Made by a program: the position numbers and the translations under genes
Shown here: piece after piece, positions 17,968 through 27,171 of the stretch
How positions within the stretch are numbered: the first letter of the stretch is position 1
Layout of the letters: every line of letters begins with the position of its first letter
The notes under the pieces: model-generated
Database searches by the model: none
Told to the model about the DNA's origin: nothing
Seen by the model: the letters and a program-made list of their open reading frames with translations, nothing else
Origin: Paenibacillus aestuarii
Lineage (GTDB): Bacteria; Bacillota; Bacilli; Paenibacillales; NBRC-103111
Length of the DNA stretch: 64,000 nt
NCBI RefSeq assembly: GCF_027789125.1
Contig: NZ_JAQFVF010000021.1
Coordinates: 119,817-183,816, forward strand
Direction of reading: 5' to 3'

Positions 17968-18645
17968 TTAAAGCTCCAGCTTGTAGCCAATTCCTTTTAT
18001 CGTTTTGATATAAGGGATCCGTGTTTTTCTGCGAATATTTTTCAAGTGCGAGTCTATAATTCTCGCGTTTCCGTAGTACTCGTAGCCCCAGAGCTTGTCG
18101 AGAATCTGCTCGCGCGTCACCACATGTCCAGCTTGCCCGACCAACAGCTTCAGAATTTCGAATTCTTTGCTTGTCAATTCGACAGCGGTCTCACCAACAA
18201 ATACTTTAAAAGCGTTCACATCCAATCGCAGCTCGTTAAATTTCACGCGGCTGTTGTCCGGATCTGCCATAGCGCGCGAACGGCGCAAAAGCACTTCGAC
18301 CCTTTTGACCAGAATTTGAACGGAAAAAGGCTTGACCATATAATCATCCGCACCACTATTAAAAACTTCCAGAATGAAATGTTCCTCTGACAATGGAGAA
18401 AGCAGGATAATAGGGACACTCGATTCTTGTCTCAGCGTACGGGCAAGCTCATACCCGGTGAAACCAGGAATTTGAATACCGGAAATGATTAAATCGTAGT
18501 TTCCCTGGCGCCACAGCCGAAGCCCTTCCTTATCGTCTGACGCGGTCGTTACGTGGTACTCTTGCGAAGACAGGTTTTGTTCAATAACTTCTCTAGTAAT
18601 CTCATCTTCTTCGATAACTAAAATGCGCGCTTTCAACCTTTTCAC
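17968..18645 (-). CDS. OmpR-type response regulator lacking the phospho-acceptor Asp
   Basis: 225 residues: a receiver domain (1-120) and a winged-helix DNA-binding domain (about 130-225, ending HLKNIRRKTRIPYIKTIKGIGYKLEL). The acidic pair is present as Glu-Glu-Asp (VIEEDE, 11-14), the switch residue is Ser83 and Lys105 is kept (DDYMVKPFS), but the loop that should read LI(L/x)D reads DLIISGIQIP, so the aspartate is Gly56. The codon is GGT, one transition away from GAT. The protein therefore cannot be phosphorylated in the usual way and may act constitutively or through other contacts. No kinase is adjacent. The nearest downstream gene, the Big_2 protein, is a possible target. Confidence 0.85.
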   Translation of the reverse strand: MKRLKARILVIEEDEITREVIEQNLSSQEYHVTTASDDKEGLRLWRQGNYDLIISGIQIPGFTGYELARTLRQESSVPIILLSPLSEEHFILEVFNSGADDYMVKPFSVQILVKRVEVLLRRSRAMADPDNSRVKFNELRLDVNAFKVFVGETAVELTSKEFEILKLLVGQAGHVVTREQILDKLWGYEYYGNARIIDSHLKNIRRKTRIPYIKTIKGIGYKLEL

Positions 18646-18739
18646 CTCAAAATTATGAATAGCCTGACTTTTATGTATACATTCTAGACGTTACTTATGG
18701 TTTAAAAGTTGCACATAAAAATTCAGCCTTCACAGATGA

Positions 18740-18779
18740 AAATAGGCCGATAGCGGAAAGCCTCTTCCGCTATCGGCCT
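18740..18779 (-). terminator. Intrinsic terminator of the glycerate operon
   Basis: A perfect 15-bp stem (AGGCCGATAGCGGAA and its complement, 6-base loop) followed on the minus strand by ATTTTC. It lies 30 bases after the glycerate kinase stop. Confidence 0.85.
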
Positions 18780-18809
18780 TGCGCGCGTTCGCTGCGCCTG
18801 GCGGTGCAC

Positions 18810-19949
18810 TTATCGCCCCGCGCGCCCCGCAGCAAACGTCCGCATCACGCGCTCCGCAGCATGCTCAAGCAGCTCGTGTGTGCGCGACATCGCCTCCGCA
18901 AGCGTCATCGGGCCATCGACGATGCTGTGCACGCCGGTGATCCCCGCAGCATACAGCACATCGATGCCGGGGCCCACCGAGCCGGCCAGCGCAATGACCG
19001 GCACGCCGAATCGCCGTGCTTCCTGGGCGATACCCAGCGCCGTTTTGCCTGAGGCTGTTTGCGAATCGACTCGGCCTTCCCCTGTGATCACCATATCGGC
19101 ATCCGCCAGATGAGCAAGCAGCCCGGATTCCGCGATCACGATGTCAATCCCACGTTTCATCTCAGCTCGGAAAAAAGCAAACAAAGCCCCGCCGACGCCC
19201 CCCGCCGCTCCGGCTCCCGGCAAATCGTGAACCCGAATACCCGTCTGCTCCGCGATCCGGTCCGCCCAGTTGCGCATCCCCGCTTCAAGCTCCTCCGCCA
19301 TCTCAGGCGTAACGCCTTTTTGCGGTCCATATACCGCCGTTGCGCCGCTCACGCCGAGCAGCGGATTCTGCACATCGGCAGCAATCGTGAAGACCGCTTC
19401 CCGCAAACGCGGATCCGCCTTCCGGTCATCAATCTCCGCAATCCTGTGCAGCTCTCCGCCGCCGTAACCGATTTCGGCACCTTCCTTATCCAGCAGGCGA
19501 ATGCCTAAAGCTTGAAGAAGCCCGGCTCCGCCATCATTGGTCGCGCTTCCACCGATCGCGATAATAAACTTGCGGCAGCCTGCATCCAGCGCATGGCGGA
19601 TCAGTTCGCCGGTTCCGTAGGTGGTCGCGCGCAGCGGATCCCTGCCGTCCGGCGGAACGAGCTCCAGCCCGGAAGCGCTGGCCAGCTCAATGACAGCATC
19701 CGTGCCTGTCCGCAGGATGCCGAACTCGGCGGCAACGGGGGTACCGAGTGGACCTGTTACCGTGACAGGAACCTTCGTCCCGCCGAACCGGGTCAAGCTG
19801 TCCAGCGTGCCTTCGCCGCCGTCAGCAGCGGGAAGAAGCACAGTCTCCGCCTTAGGCAGACAACGCTTCACCCCTGCTTCAATCGCTAGCGCAACATCCG
19901 CTGCACGCAAACTTCCTTTAAACGAATCGGGAGCTATCACAACTTTCAA
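18810..19949 (-). CDS. Glycerate kinase (GlxK/GarK family)
   Basis: 379 residues, the usual length of the GckA/GlxK family. It begins MKVVIAPDSFKGSLRAADVA and carries LPAADGGEGTLDSL, IAIGGSATNDGGAGLLQALG and DMVITGEGRVDSQT, all family signatures. It phosphorylates D-glycerate with ATP, feeding 2- or 3-phosphoglycerate into lower glycolysis; which product cannot be told from sequence. Its start overlaps the stop of the upstream dehydrogenase by four bases (ATGA), showing translational coupling. As the last gene of the run it is the natural end point of the hydroxy-acid pathway. Confidence 0.93.
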   Translation of the reverse strand: MKVVIAPDSFKGSLRAADVALAIEAGVKRCLPKAETVLLPAADGGEGTLDSLTRFGGTKVPVTVTGPLGTPVAAEFGILRTGTDAVIELASASGLELVPPDGRDPLRATTYGTGELIRHALDAGCRKFIIAIGGSATNDGGAGLLQALGIRLLDKEGAEIGYGGGELHRIAEIDDRKADPRLREAVFTIAADVQNPLLGVSGATAVYGPQKGVTPEMAEELEAGMRNWADRIAEQTGIRVHDLPGAGAAGGVGGALFAFFRAEMKRGIDIVIAESGLLAHLADADMVITGEGRVDSQTASGKTALGIAQEARRFGVPVIALAGSVGPGIDVLYAAGITGVHSIVDGPMTLAEAMSRTHELLEHAAERVMRTFAAGRAGR

Positions 19950-20938
19950 AGGGAACGCACCTCATTTACCATATTCGTCGGATTGCCTTGTAAAAAAGCG
20001 GCCACATTGCCCACAGCAATGCACATCAGCTTACTCCTTGCCTCATGAGTCGCCCAGGCAATATGCGGCGTAATGATGCAGTTCTTCGCCTGCAGCAGCG
20101 GATTGTCATCCCCTGGAGGCTCGACCGAGAGAACATCCAGCGCTGCGCCTCCAAGCCGCCCTTCATGAAGCGCAGCCGCCACATCGCGCTCCTGCAGCAG
20201 GCCGCCACGGGCCGTGTTGATCAGAAAGGCGCCCCGCTTCATCAGCGCAAGCCGCTCATGATTGATCAGCCTTTCCGTCTCAGGCGTCAGCGGACAATGA
20301 AGGCTGACCACATCGGATTCGGCGAGCAATTGCGCAAGCGGCACCCGCTCGGCCTGCGCTTCCTCAGAGCCCGCCGCAGCTCCCCCCGGCCGAGCCAAGC
20401 TCGTTCTGCCCGCGACGAGCACGCGCATGCCGAAGGCTTGCGCCAGCCGGCCGACTTGCTGGCCGATGCGGCCGTAGCCGACGATGCCCATCGTTTTGCC
20501 GGCCAGAGCCATCTGCGGGCTCAGCGTATAGCAAAAATCCGGCGAAGACGCCCAGCCGCCGCTCCGCACGCTCTCGCTGTGCATGCCGACACGGTGGCAT
20601 AATTCCAGCAGCAGCGCGAAGACGAATTGCCCCACCGAATCTGTGCCATAAGTCGGCACATTCGTAACGGCAATGCCCAAATCGGCGGCTGCGTGCACAT
20701 CGACAACATTGTAGCCAGTAGCCAAAACGCCAATGTAGCGCAAGCGGGGAAGACCCGACAGCGTTTCCCGCGAAAGTGGCGTTTTGTTCGTCAAAACGAT
20801 GTCCGCCTCCTCGATCCGTTCCCGGATCTGCTCAGCCGGCGTCCGGTCATAAACCGTAACGCGGCCAAGCTGCTCAAGCTCCGCCCAGCTCAAATCCCCG
20901 GGGTTCAGCGTATAGCCGTCGAGCACGACGATTTGCAT
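19946..20938 (-). CDS. D-2-hydroxyacid dehydrogenase (hydroxypyruvate reductase-like)
   Basis: 330 residues. The NAD-binding fold is shown by MGIVGYGRIGQQVGRLAQAFGM. The catalytic Arg sits in FLINTARGGLLQ, an acidic partner follows in the next helix-loop, and the catalytic His is in CIITPHIAW. NAD-type specificity is uncertain because the residues after the Rossmann motif (LVAGRTSL) could also fit NADP. Members reduce hydroxypyruvate or glyoxylate to D-glycerate or glycolate. The overlap with glycerate kinase strongly suggests that glycerate is the product. ATG at 20938 follows the aldehyde dehydrogenase stop by 14 bases. Confidence 0.88.
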   Translation of the reverse strand: MQIVVLDGYTLNPGDLSWAELEQLGRVTVYDRTPAEQIRERIEEADIVLTNKTPLSRETLSGLPRLRYIGVLATGYNVVDVHAAADLGIAVTNVPTYGTDSVGQFVFALLLELCHRVGMHSESVRSGGWASSPDFCYTLSPQMALAGKTMGIVGYGRIGQQVGRLAQAFGMRVLVAGRTSLARPGGAAAGSEEAQAERVPLAQLLAESDVVSLHCPLTPETERLINHERLALMKRGAFLINTARGGLLQERDVAAALHEGRLGGAALDVLSVEPPGDDNPLLQAKNCIITPHIAWATHEARSKLMCIAVGNVAAFLQGNPTNMVNEVRSL

Positions 20939-20952
20939 ACATTCACCTCATA

Positions 20953-22440
20953 TCAATATTGCGTATAAATCACTTTCGTTTCCGTATAAAATTGCTGATT
21001 ACTGCTGCCGATAGAAAATGCGCCAAAGCCCGAGCGCTTCACCCCGCCGAACGGCATGTGCGCCTCACTGGCTGTGCCATGGTTTATATGGACCATGCCG
21101 GTTTCCAGACGGGCGGCGAACCAGTTCGCATCGCTTAAGCGATCCGTGAATACCGATGCCGCCAAACCGTATTCGGTTCCGTTGGCGATGCGCAGCGCAT
21201 CTTCTTTCGTATGCGCTTCCATCACCGTCAAAACCGGACCGAAAATTTCCTCGCGCGCAATCGTCATACCTTCAGTCACTTTGGCAAATAGGGCCGGTGC
21301 CATATAAGCGCCGTTGTCATAGTTGCCGCCGCTAAGCGGTTCACCGCCGATCAAGAGCTCGGCGCCCTCCTCTTTGCCCAAGCGCACATAGCGCTGCACG
21401 GAAGCCAATTGCTCCGGATTGACCAGAGGCCCCATATTCACGCCTTCTTCCCACGCAGGCCCTACGCGCAGCTGGCGGATTTCTTGCAGCAGCGCCTCCG
21501 TCAGCCGGGCAGCGTATTCCTTCAAGACCACGACGCGGCTGATCGACGTGCAGCGTTGGCCGCTGCAGGCAAAAGCGGCCGCCACGATCTGCTTCGCAGC
21601 GCCAGCCAGATCCGCATAATCCAGGACGACCGCCGCATTTTTGCCGCCAAGCTCCAGCTGCGTCCTCGCCAGCCGCTCAGCCGCTGTGTGCTGAATACGC
21701 AGTCCGAGGCCGGTCGAACCGGTGAAGCTGATCCCTTTGACGCGCGAATGCTTCGTGAGCGGATCGCCGACCCGGCTTCCGCTGCCCGTGACCATGTTCA
21801 CGACACCATGCGGCACGCCGGCTTCCGTGAACAGCTCCATCAGCCGGGCGGATGCCCATGGCGTTGCCGAGGCCGGCTTGAACACGACCGTACAGCCGTA
21901 GGCGAGTGCGGGCGCGATTTTGCGCACGGGCGTCACGACAGGGAAGTTCCACGGCGCAATAGCGGCAACGACGCCGATCGGGTAGCGGACGACCGCGTTC
22001 GAGACGTTCCGGCGCTCGCTCGGTACCGTCTCACCTACGATACGCGCTGCCTCCCCTGCCGCATAGCGCGCTTCCTTCGCCGCACGGGCGATCTCGCCCC
22101 GGGACTCAGCGACCGTTTTGCCCTGCTCCGCCGACAGGCGGAAAGCCAGCTCATCGCGGTCAAGCTCCAGCAGATCCGCAAAGCGCAGCAGAATCGCCCC
22201 ACGTTCCGGTCCCGGCACTTCCGACCAAGCGGCAAAGGCGGCTTCCGCTGCGGCTACTGCACTGTCCACATCCGCTGCATCAGAGTCGGCAAAATGACCG
22301 AGCACACGATGCTGCTCCGCCGCATGAACGATGCTGAACGTGCGGCCGGAAGCCGCCGGCTTCCATGCACCGCCCACATAGTTGCCATAACTTTCGCCGC
22401 AAGCTTCCTGAAGCCATTTTACCATTTCATGCTCAGACAT
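20953..22440 (-). CDS. NAD(P)-dependent aldehyde dehydrogenase
   Basis: About 495 residues. The ALDH core is complete: IAPWNFPVVTP, FTGSTGLGLRI, the general-base Glu in LELGGKNAAV, the nucleophilic Cys in ACSGQRCTS and EIFGPVLTV. The closest style is the succinate-semialdehyde, lactaldehyde or 2-oxoglutarate-semialdehyde group, so the aldehyde cannot be named. The ATG at 22440 is preferred; an ATG at 22459-22461 overlaps the previous stop (TAATG) and would add seven residues. It lies in one operon with an alcohol dehydrogenase, so a primary alcohol may be oxidised in two steps to an acid. Confidence 0.9.
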   Translation of the reverse strand: MSEHEMVKWLQEACGESYGNYVGGAWKPAASGRTFSIVHAAEQHRVLGHFADSDAADVDSAVAAAEAAFAAWSEVPGPERGAILLRFADLLELDRDELAFRLSAEQGKTVAESRGEIARAAKEARYAAGEAARIVGETVPSERRNVSNAVVRYPIGVVAAIAPWNFPVVTPVRKIAPALAYGCTVVFKPASATPWASARLMELFTEAGVPHGVVNMVTGSGSRVGDPLTKHSRVKGISFTGSTGLGLRIQHTAAERLARTQLELGGKNAAVVLDYADLAGAAKQIVAAAFACSGQRCTSISRVVVLKEYAARLTEALLQEIRQLRVGPAWEEGVNMGPLVNPEQLASVQRYVRLGKEEGAELLIGGEPLSGGNYDNGAYMAPALFAKVTEGMTIAREEIFGPVLTVMEAHTKEDALRIANGTEYGLAASVFTDRLSDANWFAARLETGMVHINHGTASEAHMPFGGVKRSGFGAFSIGSSNQQFYTETKVIYTQY

Positions 22441-22460
22441 AGTAACCCCCGCTCCCCTCA

Positions 22461-23642
22461 TTAATTGGCTAAAGCGCTGCTTGCAGACATCGCCGCACGG
22501 CAGATTTGCTTCAAATCCTCAAGCGTCGGCTTCACCGGATTCACAGGCACGTTGCCGGAGAGCATCGCTTCTTCCACAATCGCATCCAGATCGTTCTCCG
22601 TCACTCCGTAATCGGACAGCGTCTGGGTGATGCCGATATCCGCCTTCAGCTGTCGGATGGCCGAGACGGACCGTTCCGCTGCTTCACGCAAGGAAAGATG
22701 GTCGGTCTTCTCCCCAAAAATACCGGCGATTTCTTTAAACTTCTCCAAATTACCAACGAGATTGAACGCCATCACTTCCGGCAGTAGAATCGCGTTGACG
22801 GTGCCGTGAGGAATTTTGAACTGTGCGCCGAGCGGCATCGCGAGAGCATGAGCAAGCCCCAGCCGTGTCGGGTTGAAAGCCATGGCAGCGATTAAGCTCG
22901 CCAGCAGCATATCGTGACGCGCAGCTAAGTTCTCCCCTTGAACGACGGCGGTGCGCAGGTTGCGGGCAATCATTTTCATCGCTTGCAAAGACATGCCTTC
23001 AGAGATCGGCTGCGTCGCTTTGTTGACATAAGATTCCAAGGCGTGTGTCAAAGCGTCCATCCCTGTAGCGGCTGTGATTGGCGCAGGCAAGGATACCGTC
23101 AACTCAGGGTCGCACAAAGCGAGTGTCGGGCAATTATAAGCGGATCCTACGCTCAGCTTCGCTTTTGCTTTTTTATCGGAAAGCACGGACCAGATCGTCA
23201 ATTCGCTGCCTGTGCCAGCCGTCGTCGGAACCGCAATAACCGGCGCACCCCTGCGAGGCACTTTGTTAATGCCGACATAATCGCGGATGTTGCCTTCATT
23301 GGCAAGCATCAGTCCGACGGCTTTCGCCGTATCCAACGAGCTGCCGCCGCCTACGCCGACGATAAGGTCGCAGCCTTCGCTTTTGGCTAGGACCGTTGCT
23401 GTATCGACGGAATCAATGTTCGGGTCCGGTTCAATTTCGGAAAAAATGACAAATGGCAGCTGGTTCTCCTGCAAAGGCGCAGTCAAACGATCAACCACGC
23501 CGGCTCTCAAGACGCCAGGATCACTGACAATCAATACCTTAGTACCTCCCAGCGCCCTAACGTGCTGCGGCAATGTTTGTACAGCCCCGTTGCCGAATTC
23601 AATCGTTGTCGGCAGTTCATAGCGAAAAATCCGATTCACCAT
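22461..23642 (-). CDS. Iron-containing (group III) alcohol dehydrogenase
   Basis: 393 residues from ATG at 23642, which has AGGAGG eight bases upstream; longer in-frame starts exist but lack a site. Signatures: GGGSSLDTAKAVG and PTTAGTGSELT for the nucleotide, and the metal ligands Asp in LALCDPELT and His in MDALTHALE, GLAHALAMP and KIPHGTVN. This family covers 1,2-propanediol (lactaldehyde), butanol and maleylacetate-type reductases. The substrate is unknown, but coupling with the downstream aldehyde dehydrogenase suggests alcohol/aldehyde interconversion in the same pathway. Confidence 0.9.
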   Translation of the reverse strand: MVNRIFRYELPTTIEFGNGAVQTLPQHVRALGGTKVLIVSDPGVLRAGVVDRLTAPLQENQLPFVIFSEIEPDPNIDSVDTATVLAKSEGCDLIVGVGGGSSLDTAKAVGLMLANEGNIRDYVGINKVPRRGAPVIAVPTTAGTGSELTIWSVLSDKKAKAKLSVGSAYNCPTLALCDPELTVSLPAPITAATGMDALTHALESYVNKATQPISEGMSLQAMKMIARNLRTAVVQGENLAARHDMLLASLIAAMAFNPTRLGLAHALAMPLGAQFKIPHGTVNAILLPEVMAFNLVGNLEKFKEIAGIFGEKTDHLSLREAAERSVSAIRQLKADIGITQTLSDYGVTENDLDAIVEEAMLSGNVPVNPVKPTLEDLKQICRAAMSASSALAN

Positions 23643-23695
23643 CGTAATACCTCCTTTTGTCATGAGCTCAACACCCAGCCCGCTGTGACGCACGG

Positions 23696-25489
23696 TTACT
23701 CCATTTTATTAGGCAGTGACGCAATCACAATGAAGCCACGTTCAGCTCTTCGATCGACTTGCAGACCGTAATCGTTGCCATACAGCAATTGCAGACGTTC
23801 ATGAATATTCCGGAGTCCAAGACTACTCGGTTTGTGGCTATGCGGCGGACCCGCCGAATTTAAGACGCTTCGGATCGCTGTAATTTTTTCTTCACTCAGC
23901 TCCGCCCCGTCGTCTTCCACACCGATATGCAGGGAGTGCTCATCCACCGCCGCCCAAATCTTGATCGTCCCTTGGTCTTCCTTGGTTTCAATCCCGTGAA
24001 AAATGGCATTCTCCACTAGCGGTTGAATAATCAGCTTCGGAATCTGACAGCGAAGCGTCTCCTCTGGAATTTTCATCACAAGCTCGAAACGATCGCCGTA
24101 GCGGAATTTTTGAATACTGATATAATCCTTCACATGCTGGATCTCTTCGTAAAAGCTGACGATTGGCGCACCTTTGATGCTGAAGCGGAAAATTTTGGCC
24201 AGGCTGATCGCCATATCTCCAATATCCGGGGCTTGATGGATATCGGATAACCATTTGATCGATTGCAAGGTGTTGTATAGAAAATGCGGGTTAATCTGCG
24301 CTTCGAGCGAGGCGAGCTCCGCTTCTTTTTGCTTGAGGTTCGAGACGAATACCGTGGAGATCAAATTCTGAATATCGCTGATCATGATATTAAAATGTTT
24401 GTTCAGCTTCCCGATTTCATCGGATTGGCTCACGCGCGCCCGGACGGTCATGTTGCCTTCGGCAACTTTTTCCATCAACCGAATCAGATTGTGAATCGGC
24501 CGGGAAATACGGCGGCTTAAATAGTAAGCAATTACAGTGCTCATCACGATCATAATCAGCGCGAGCAGCACAATGATGTTCTTCACTCTGGAGGCATCCA
24601 TAAACAGATCGCCGGCAGGAACGACTGTAACCATTTTCCATCCCGTCGTATGGATGGTTGCAAATGCAACCAACTTGCGTATCCCCTGTTCTTCCGTAAA
24701 ATAGTAGCCGTTATCCTCATGAAAAGCTTGCTGAAACAGTGTCACCTTTTCCTGCTCCAGCTTTTCCGTGACGATTGTTTTATCGCTGGCCGAAATGACC
24801 GTATTCGCCTCGTCAAGAATTAGCGTATACCCATTCGGAGCTATGCGGCCTGATGTGTAAATATTTTCCAGGGACCGCTCATTTAAATCCATCCACAAAA
24901 TCCCGATTTGGCGGCCGTAAGGGTTGCTAATTTTTTTGATAAACGTGACGACGTTCGCATTCGAGCTTGTGGTATAACCGCCTACTTTGTGCGATGACGA
25001 CCATAGTGCTTCTTGCGCAGCGGAATTGCGAAACGCCTGGAACCATGAGAAGCTTGTAAAATTAGGCTTTTCCCGCAGCTGATTGGCCGAAGAGAAATAA
25101 TTGCCAGCTGTATCGATGAAGTACATGCCGTTAATATCGTTACGGTAAATCGTATATTTGTTCATTTCGTCTTCCACGCTGCGGCTGATCTGGCTTTTCT
25201 CATAATCCGAGGCGGTCGGGTAATCTTCGATTTGCTTTTTGATCGGATTTGGCAAGTTGAATGAATCATAGAACGCCGTATGCACGGCTTTCTCCGCTTC
25301 TTCCAGCACGACTTCCGAGTTCAGCGAGAGCTGATGGACCGTCTGCTGCAGGGAACGGCTGAGGTTGTTGTTAATAATGTGCGTAGCTACGCTGTAGGCG
25401 ATATAACTTAGGACCGTCAGTGGGAGAACGACCAAGCTCAGGAAGGAGAACATCAGTTTGGCAAACAGATTGAACCGGACCTTCTTCAT
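23696..25489 (-). CDS. Sensor histidine kinase, YesM type
   Basis: 597 residues: membrane helix about 12-34, an extracellular Cache-like region about 35-300, a second helix about 303-325, a HAMP linker (SRRISRPIHNLIRLMEKVAEGNM), the His_kinase domain with EAQINPHFLYNTLQSIKWLS (His about 402) and a HATPase domain (VENAIFHGIETKEDQGTI, GLGLRNIHERLQLLYG). The pair with the YesN regulator is joined by a four-base ATGA overlap. YesM/YesN systems sense an outside sugar or its derivative and activate nearby uptake and catabolic genes; here they sit between the GarR-like gene and the dehydrogenases. Confidence 0.92.
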   Translation of the reverse strand: MKKVRFNLFAKLMFSFLSLVVLPLTVLSYIAYSVATHIINNNLSRSLQQTVHQLSLNSEVVLEEAEKAVHTAFYDSFNLPNPIKKQIEDYPTASDYEKSQISRSVEDEMNKYTIYRNDINGMYFIDTAGNYFSSANQLREKPNFTSFSWFQAFRNSAAQEALWSSSHKVGGYTTSSNANVVTFIKKISNPYGRQIGILWMDLNERSLENIYTSGRIAPNGYTLILDEANTVISASDKTIVTEKLEQEKVTLFQQAFHEDNGYYFTEEQGIRKLVAFATIHTTGWKMVTVVPAGDLFMDASRVKNIIVLLALIMIVMSTVIAYYLSRRISRPIHNLIRLMEKVAEGNMTVRARVSQSDEIGKLNKHFNIMISDIQNLISTVFVSNLKQKEAELASLEAQINPHFLYNTLQSIKWLSDIHQAPDIGDMAISLAKIFRFSIKGAPIVSFYEEIQHVKDYISIQKFRYGDRFELVMKIPEETLRCQIPKLIIQPLVENAIFHGIETKEDQGTIKIWAAVDEHSLHIGVEDDGAELSEEKITAIRSVLNSAGPPHSHKPSSLGLRNIHERLQLLYGNDYGLQVDRRAERGFIVIASLPNKME

Positions 25490-27072
25490 GGCGCCAACTT
25501 CCGAAACTCGCTCGGTGTCATTCCCGTATGCTTCTTGAACATTTGGCCAAAATGGCGAAAGTCTTTGTAGCCTACGGCTTCAGCGACCTCATAGTTTTTC
25601 ATGCCGCCTGCCGCCAGCAGCTCTTTCGCTTTCTCCAGCCGCAAATCAGCGAGAAAGTCGGAGAAGTTGCTGCCGGTCTCCTGTACAAATAAATAGCTCA
25701 GATAGCTGCGGTTGAGGAAAACCCGGTTCGCTGCATCGGCCAAAGAAATCTCCTCGCCGTAATGCTGATTGACATAGTCGATGACTTCGCGAATAACTTT
25801 GCTATACGGCTTCGGCAAATGCTGATGAAGGACATGCGTCGCTTCCTGAAACAAAGCATGAACACTGTCTACAGCGTCCAGCAACGTATCGGACAAATAC
25901 AGCGCTTCGCGTACCCGCTCCCTGAATTCGGCAGGCTGCTCTTTGCAGCGCTCCATCAACACCGCCTCGACAGCCTCCGCTAGCTTCAAGTAATACGCTT
26001 CGATGCTAACCGGATCATACGCCGGCGGCTGCGCCAGCCGTTCCCGCAGCTTGCTCAGTTCATCGAGCAGTGGCTTGCTGCTGCCGAGCTGCAGAGCCTG
26101 AACCGCCGTAAGTGCAGCCTCTCCGGCCGCCAACGGCGCTCCGACCGCCTCTTGGCCGGTCATCCACACGCGCTTGGCCGGGTTCAGCCATCTGGCTTTG
26201 AGCGCGCGATCCGCCTCCTGATACGACTGGCGAAGCCCTTGCAGGCTGCTCGTCATCGAACCGATCGCCCATGTTGTCGGGATGCGCAAATAATCAAGAA
26301 TCGCCGATTGTGCGTGGTGGGCCAAGCTCATTAACTGCTCGTGCTTGCCTTCCTGCTGCGTCAGCACCAGGCAAAGGCTCCCTGGACGCAGGTCCACAAG
26401 CTCACCGCTGCCTTCGATTCTTACCAGTTCTTCCAATATGTTCTGAACGGCAAAATGCAGCAAGGCGCCATCGCGAAACAAGGTGCTCTTCTCTTTAAAC
26501 GCATTGATTTTGACCAGCACGACAGCCTTCATTCCAGCCAGCGATTCCTGTAAGCCGAGCACGTGCTCATAGCGCTTCCATTGTTTTTCCCCAGCCTCGC
26601 CAAACAGCAGCTCCTTGAGCACCTTCTGTCTGGCGATGCCCACGGATTGCTGCAGCAGATGTGTCATCTGCTCCTGCTCGCGCAGCTTTCCCCGTTCCTC
26701 GGCAATCTCCTGCGTAACTTTCTCTACCGCTTGCGACAACGATTTATTGTCAATCGGCTTTAGTAAATAATCGGTGACCCCGTAAGAAATCGATTTTTTG
26801 GCATAACTGAAATCATCATAGCCTGAAATAATAACAATTTTGATGGACGGCCAGCGTTCTTTCACGATGCGCGAAAGCTCCAACCCGTCAAGTCCGGGCA
26901 TTCGTACATCAGTCAGCAGAACATCCGGCTGCTTCTGCTCGATCATCTGCAGCGCAATTCGGCCATTAGGGGCTGCCTGCATCTCCTGAATTCCATAGCT
27001 GCTCCAATCAATCGCCCTCTGGATACCCATCCGCATCAACGGCTCATCATCTACGATTAATGCTGTCAACAT
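25486..27072 (-). CDS. Response regulator, YesN type (receiver plus AraC output)
   Basis: 528 residues. The receiver domain (1-120) has DDE at 8-10, the phospho-acceptor Asp55 in VLLTDVRMPG and Lys105 in DYLLKPIDN. A linker of about 300 residues of YesN type follows, then a C-terminal AraC domain (about 430-528; EISLADAANRVFLNRSYLSYLFVQ, EVAEAVGYKDFRHFGQMFKKHTGMTPSEFR). It is co-translated with its kinase. Likely targets are the flanking transporter and dehydrogenase operons. All catalytic residues are present, in contrast to the response regulator at 17968. Confidence 0.92.
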   Translation of the reverse strand: MLTALIVDDEPLMRMGIQRAIDWSSYGIQEMQAAPNGRIALQMIEQKQPDVLLTDVRMPGLDGLELSRIVKERWPSIKIVIISGYDDFSYAKKSISYGVTDYLLKPIDNKSLSQAVEKVTQEIAEERGKLREQEQMTHLLQQSVGIARQKVLKELLFGEAGEKQWKRYEHVLGLQESLAGMKAVVLVKINAFKEKSTLFRDGALLHFAVQNILEELVRIEGSGELVDLRPGSLCLVLTQQEGKHEQLMSLAHHAQSAILDYLRIPTTWAIGSMTSSLQGLRQSYQEADRALKARWLNPAKRVWMTGQEAVGAPLAAGEAALTAVQALQLGSSKPLLDELSKLRERLAQPPAYDPVSIEAYYLKLAEAVEAVLMERCKEQPAEFRERVREALYLSDTLLDAVDSVHALFQEATHVLHQHLPKPYSKVIREVIDYVNQHYGEEISLADAANRVFLNRSYLSYLFVQETGSNFSDFLADLRLEKAKELLAAGGMKNYEVAEAVGYKDFRHFGQMFKKHTGMTPSEFRKLAP

Positions 27073-27171
27073 GCACTTGTTCCCTCCTGCAGCGGTATAT
27101 TCAGACGATCTTCTTGCTACCTATTGAATTCGCTGAAACAGGCGCTTTCCCCTCTCATCAGACCTCAACAA

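Noticed and set aside
21409..22464. 351-codon plus-strand open frame opposite the aldehyde dehydrogenase
   Set aside because: Antisense shadow of GC-rich codons; Arg/Ala-rich, no family resemblance.
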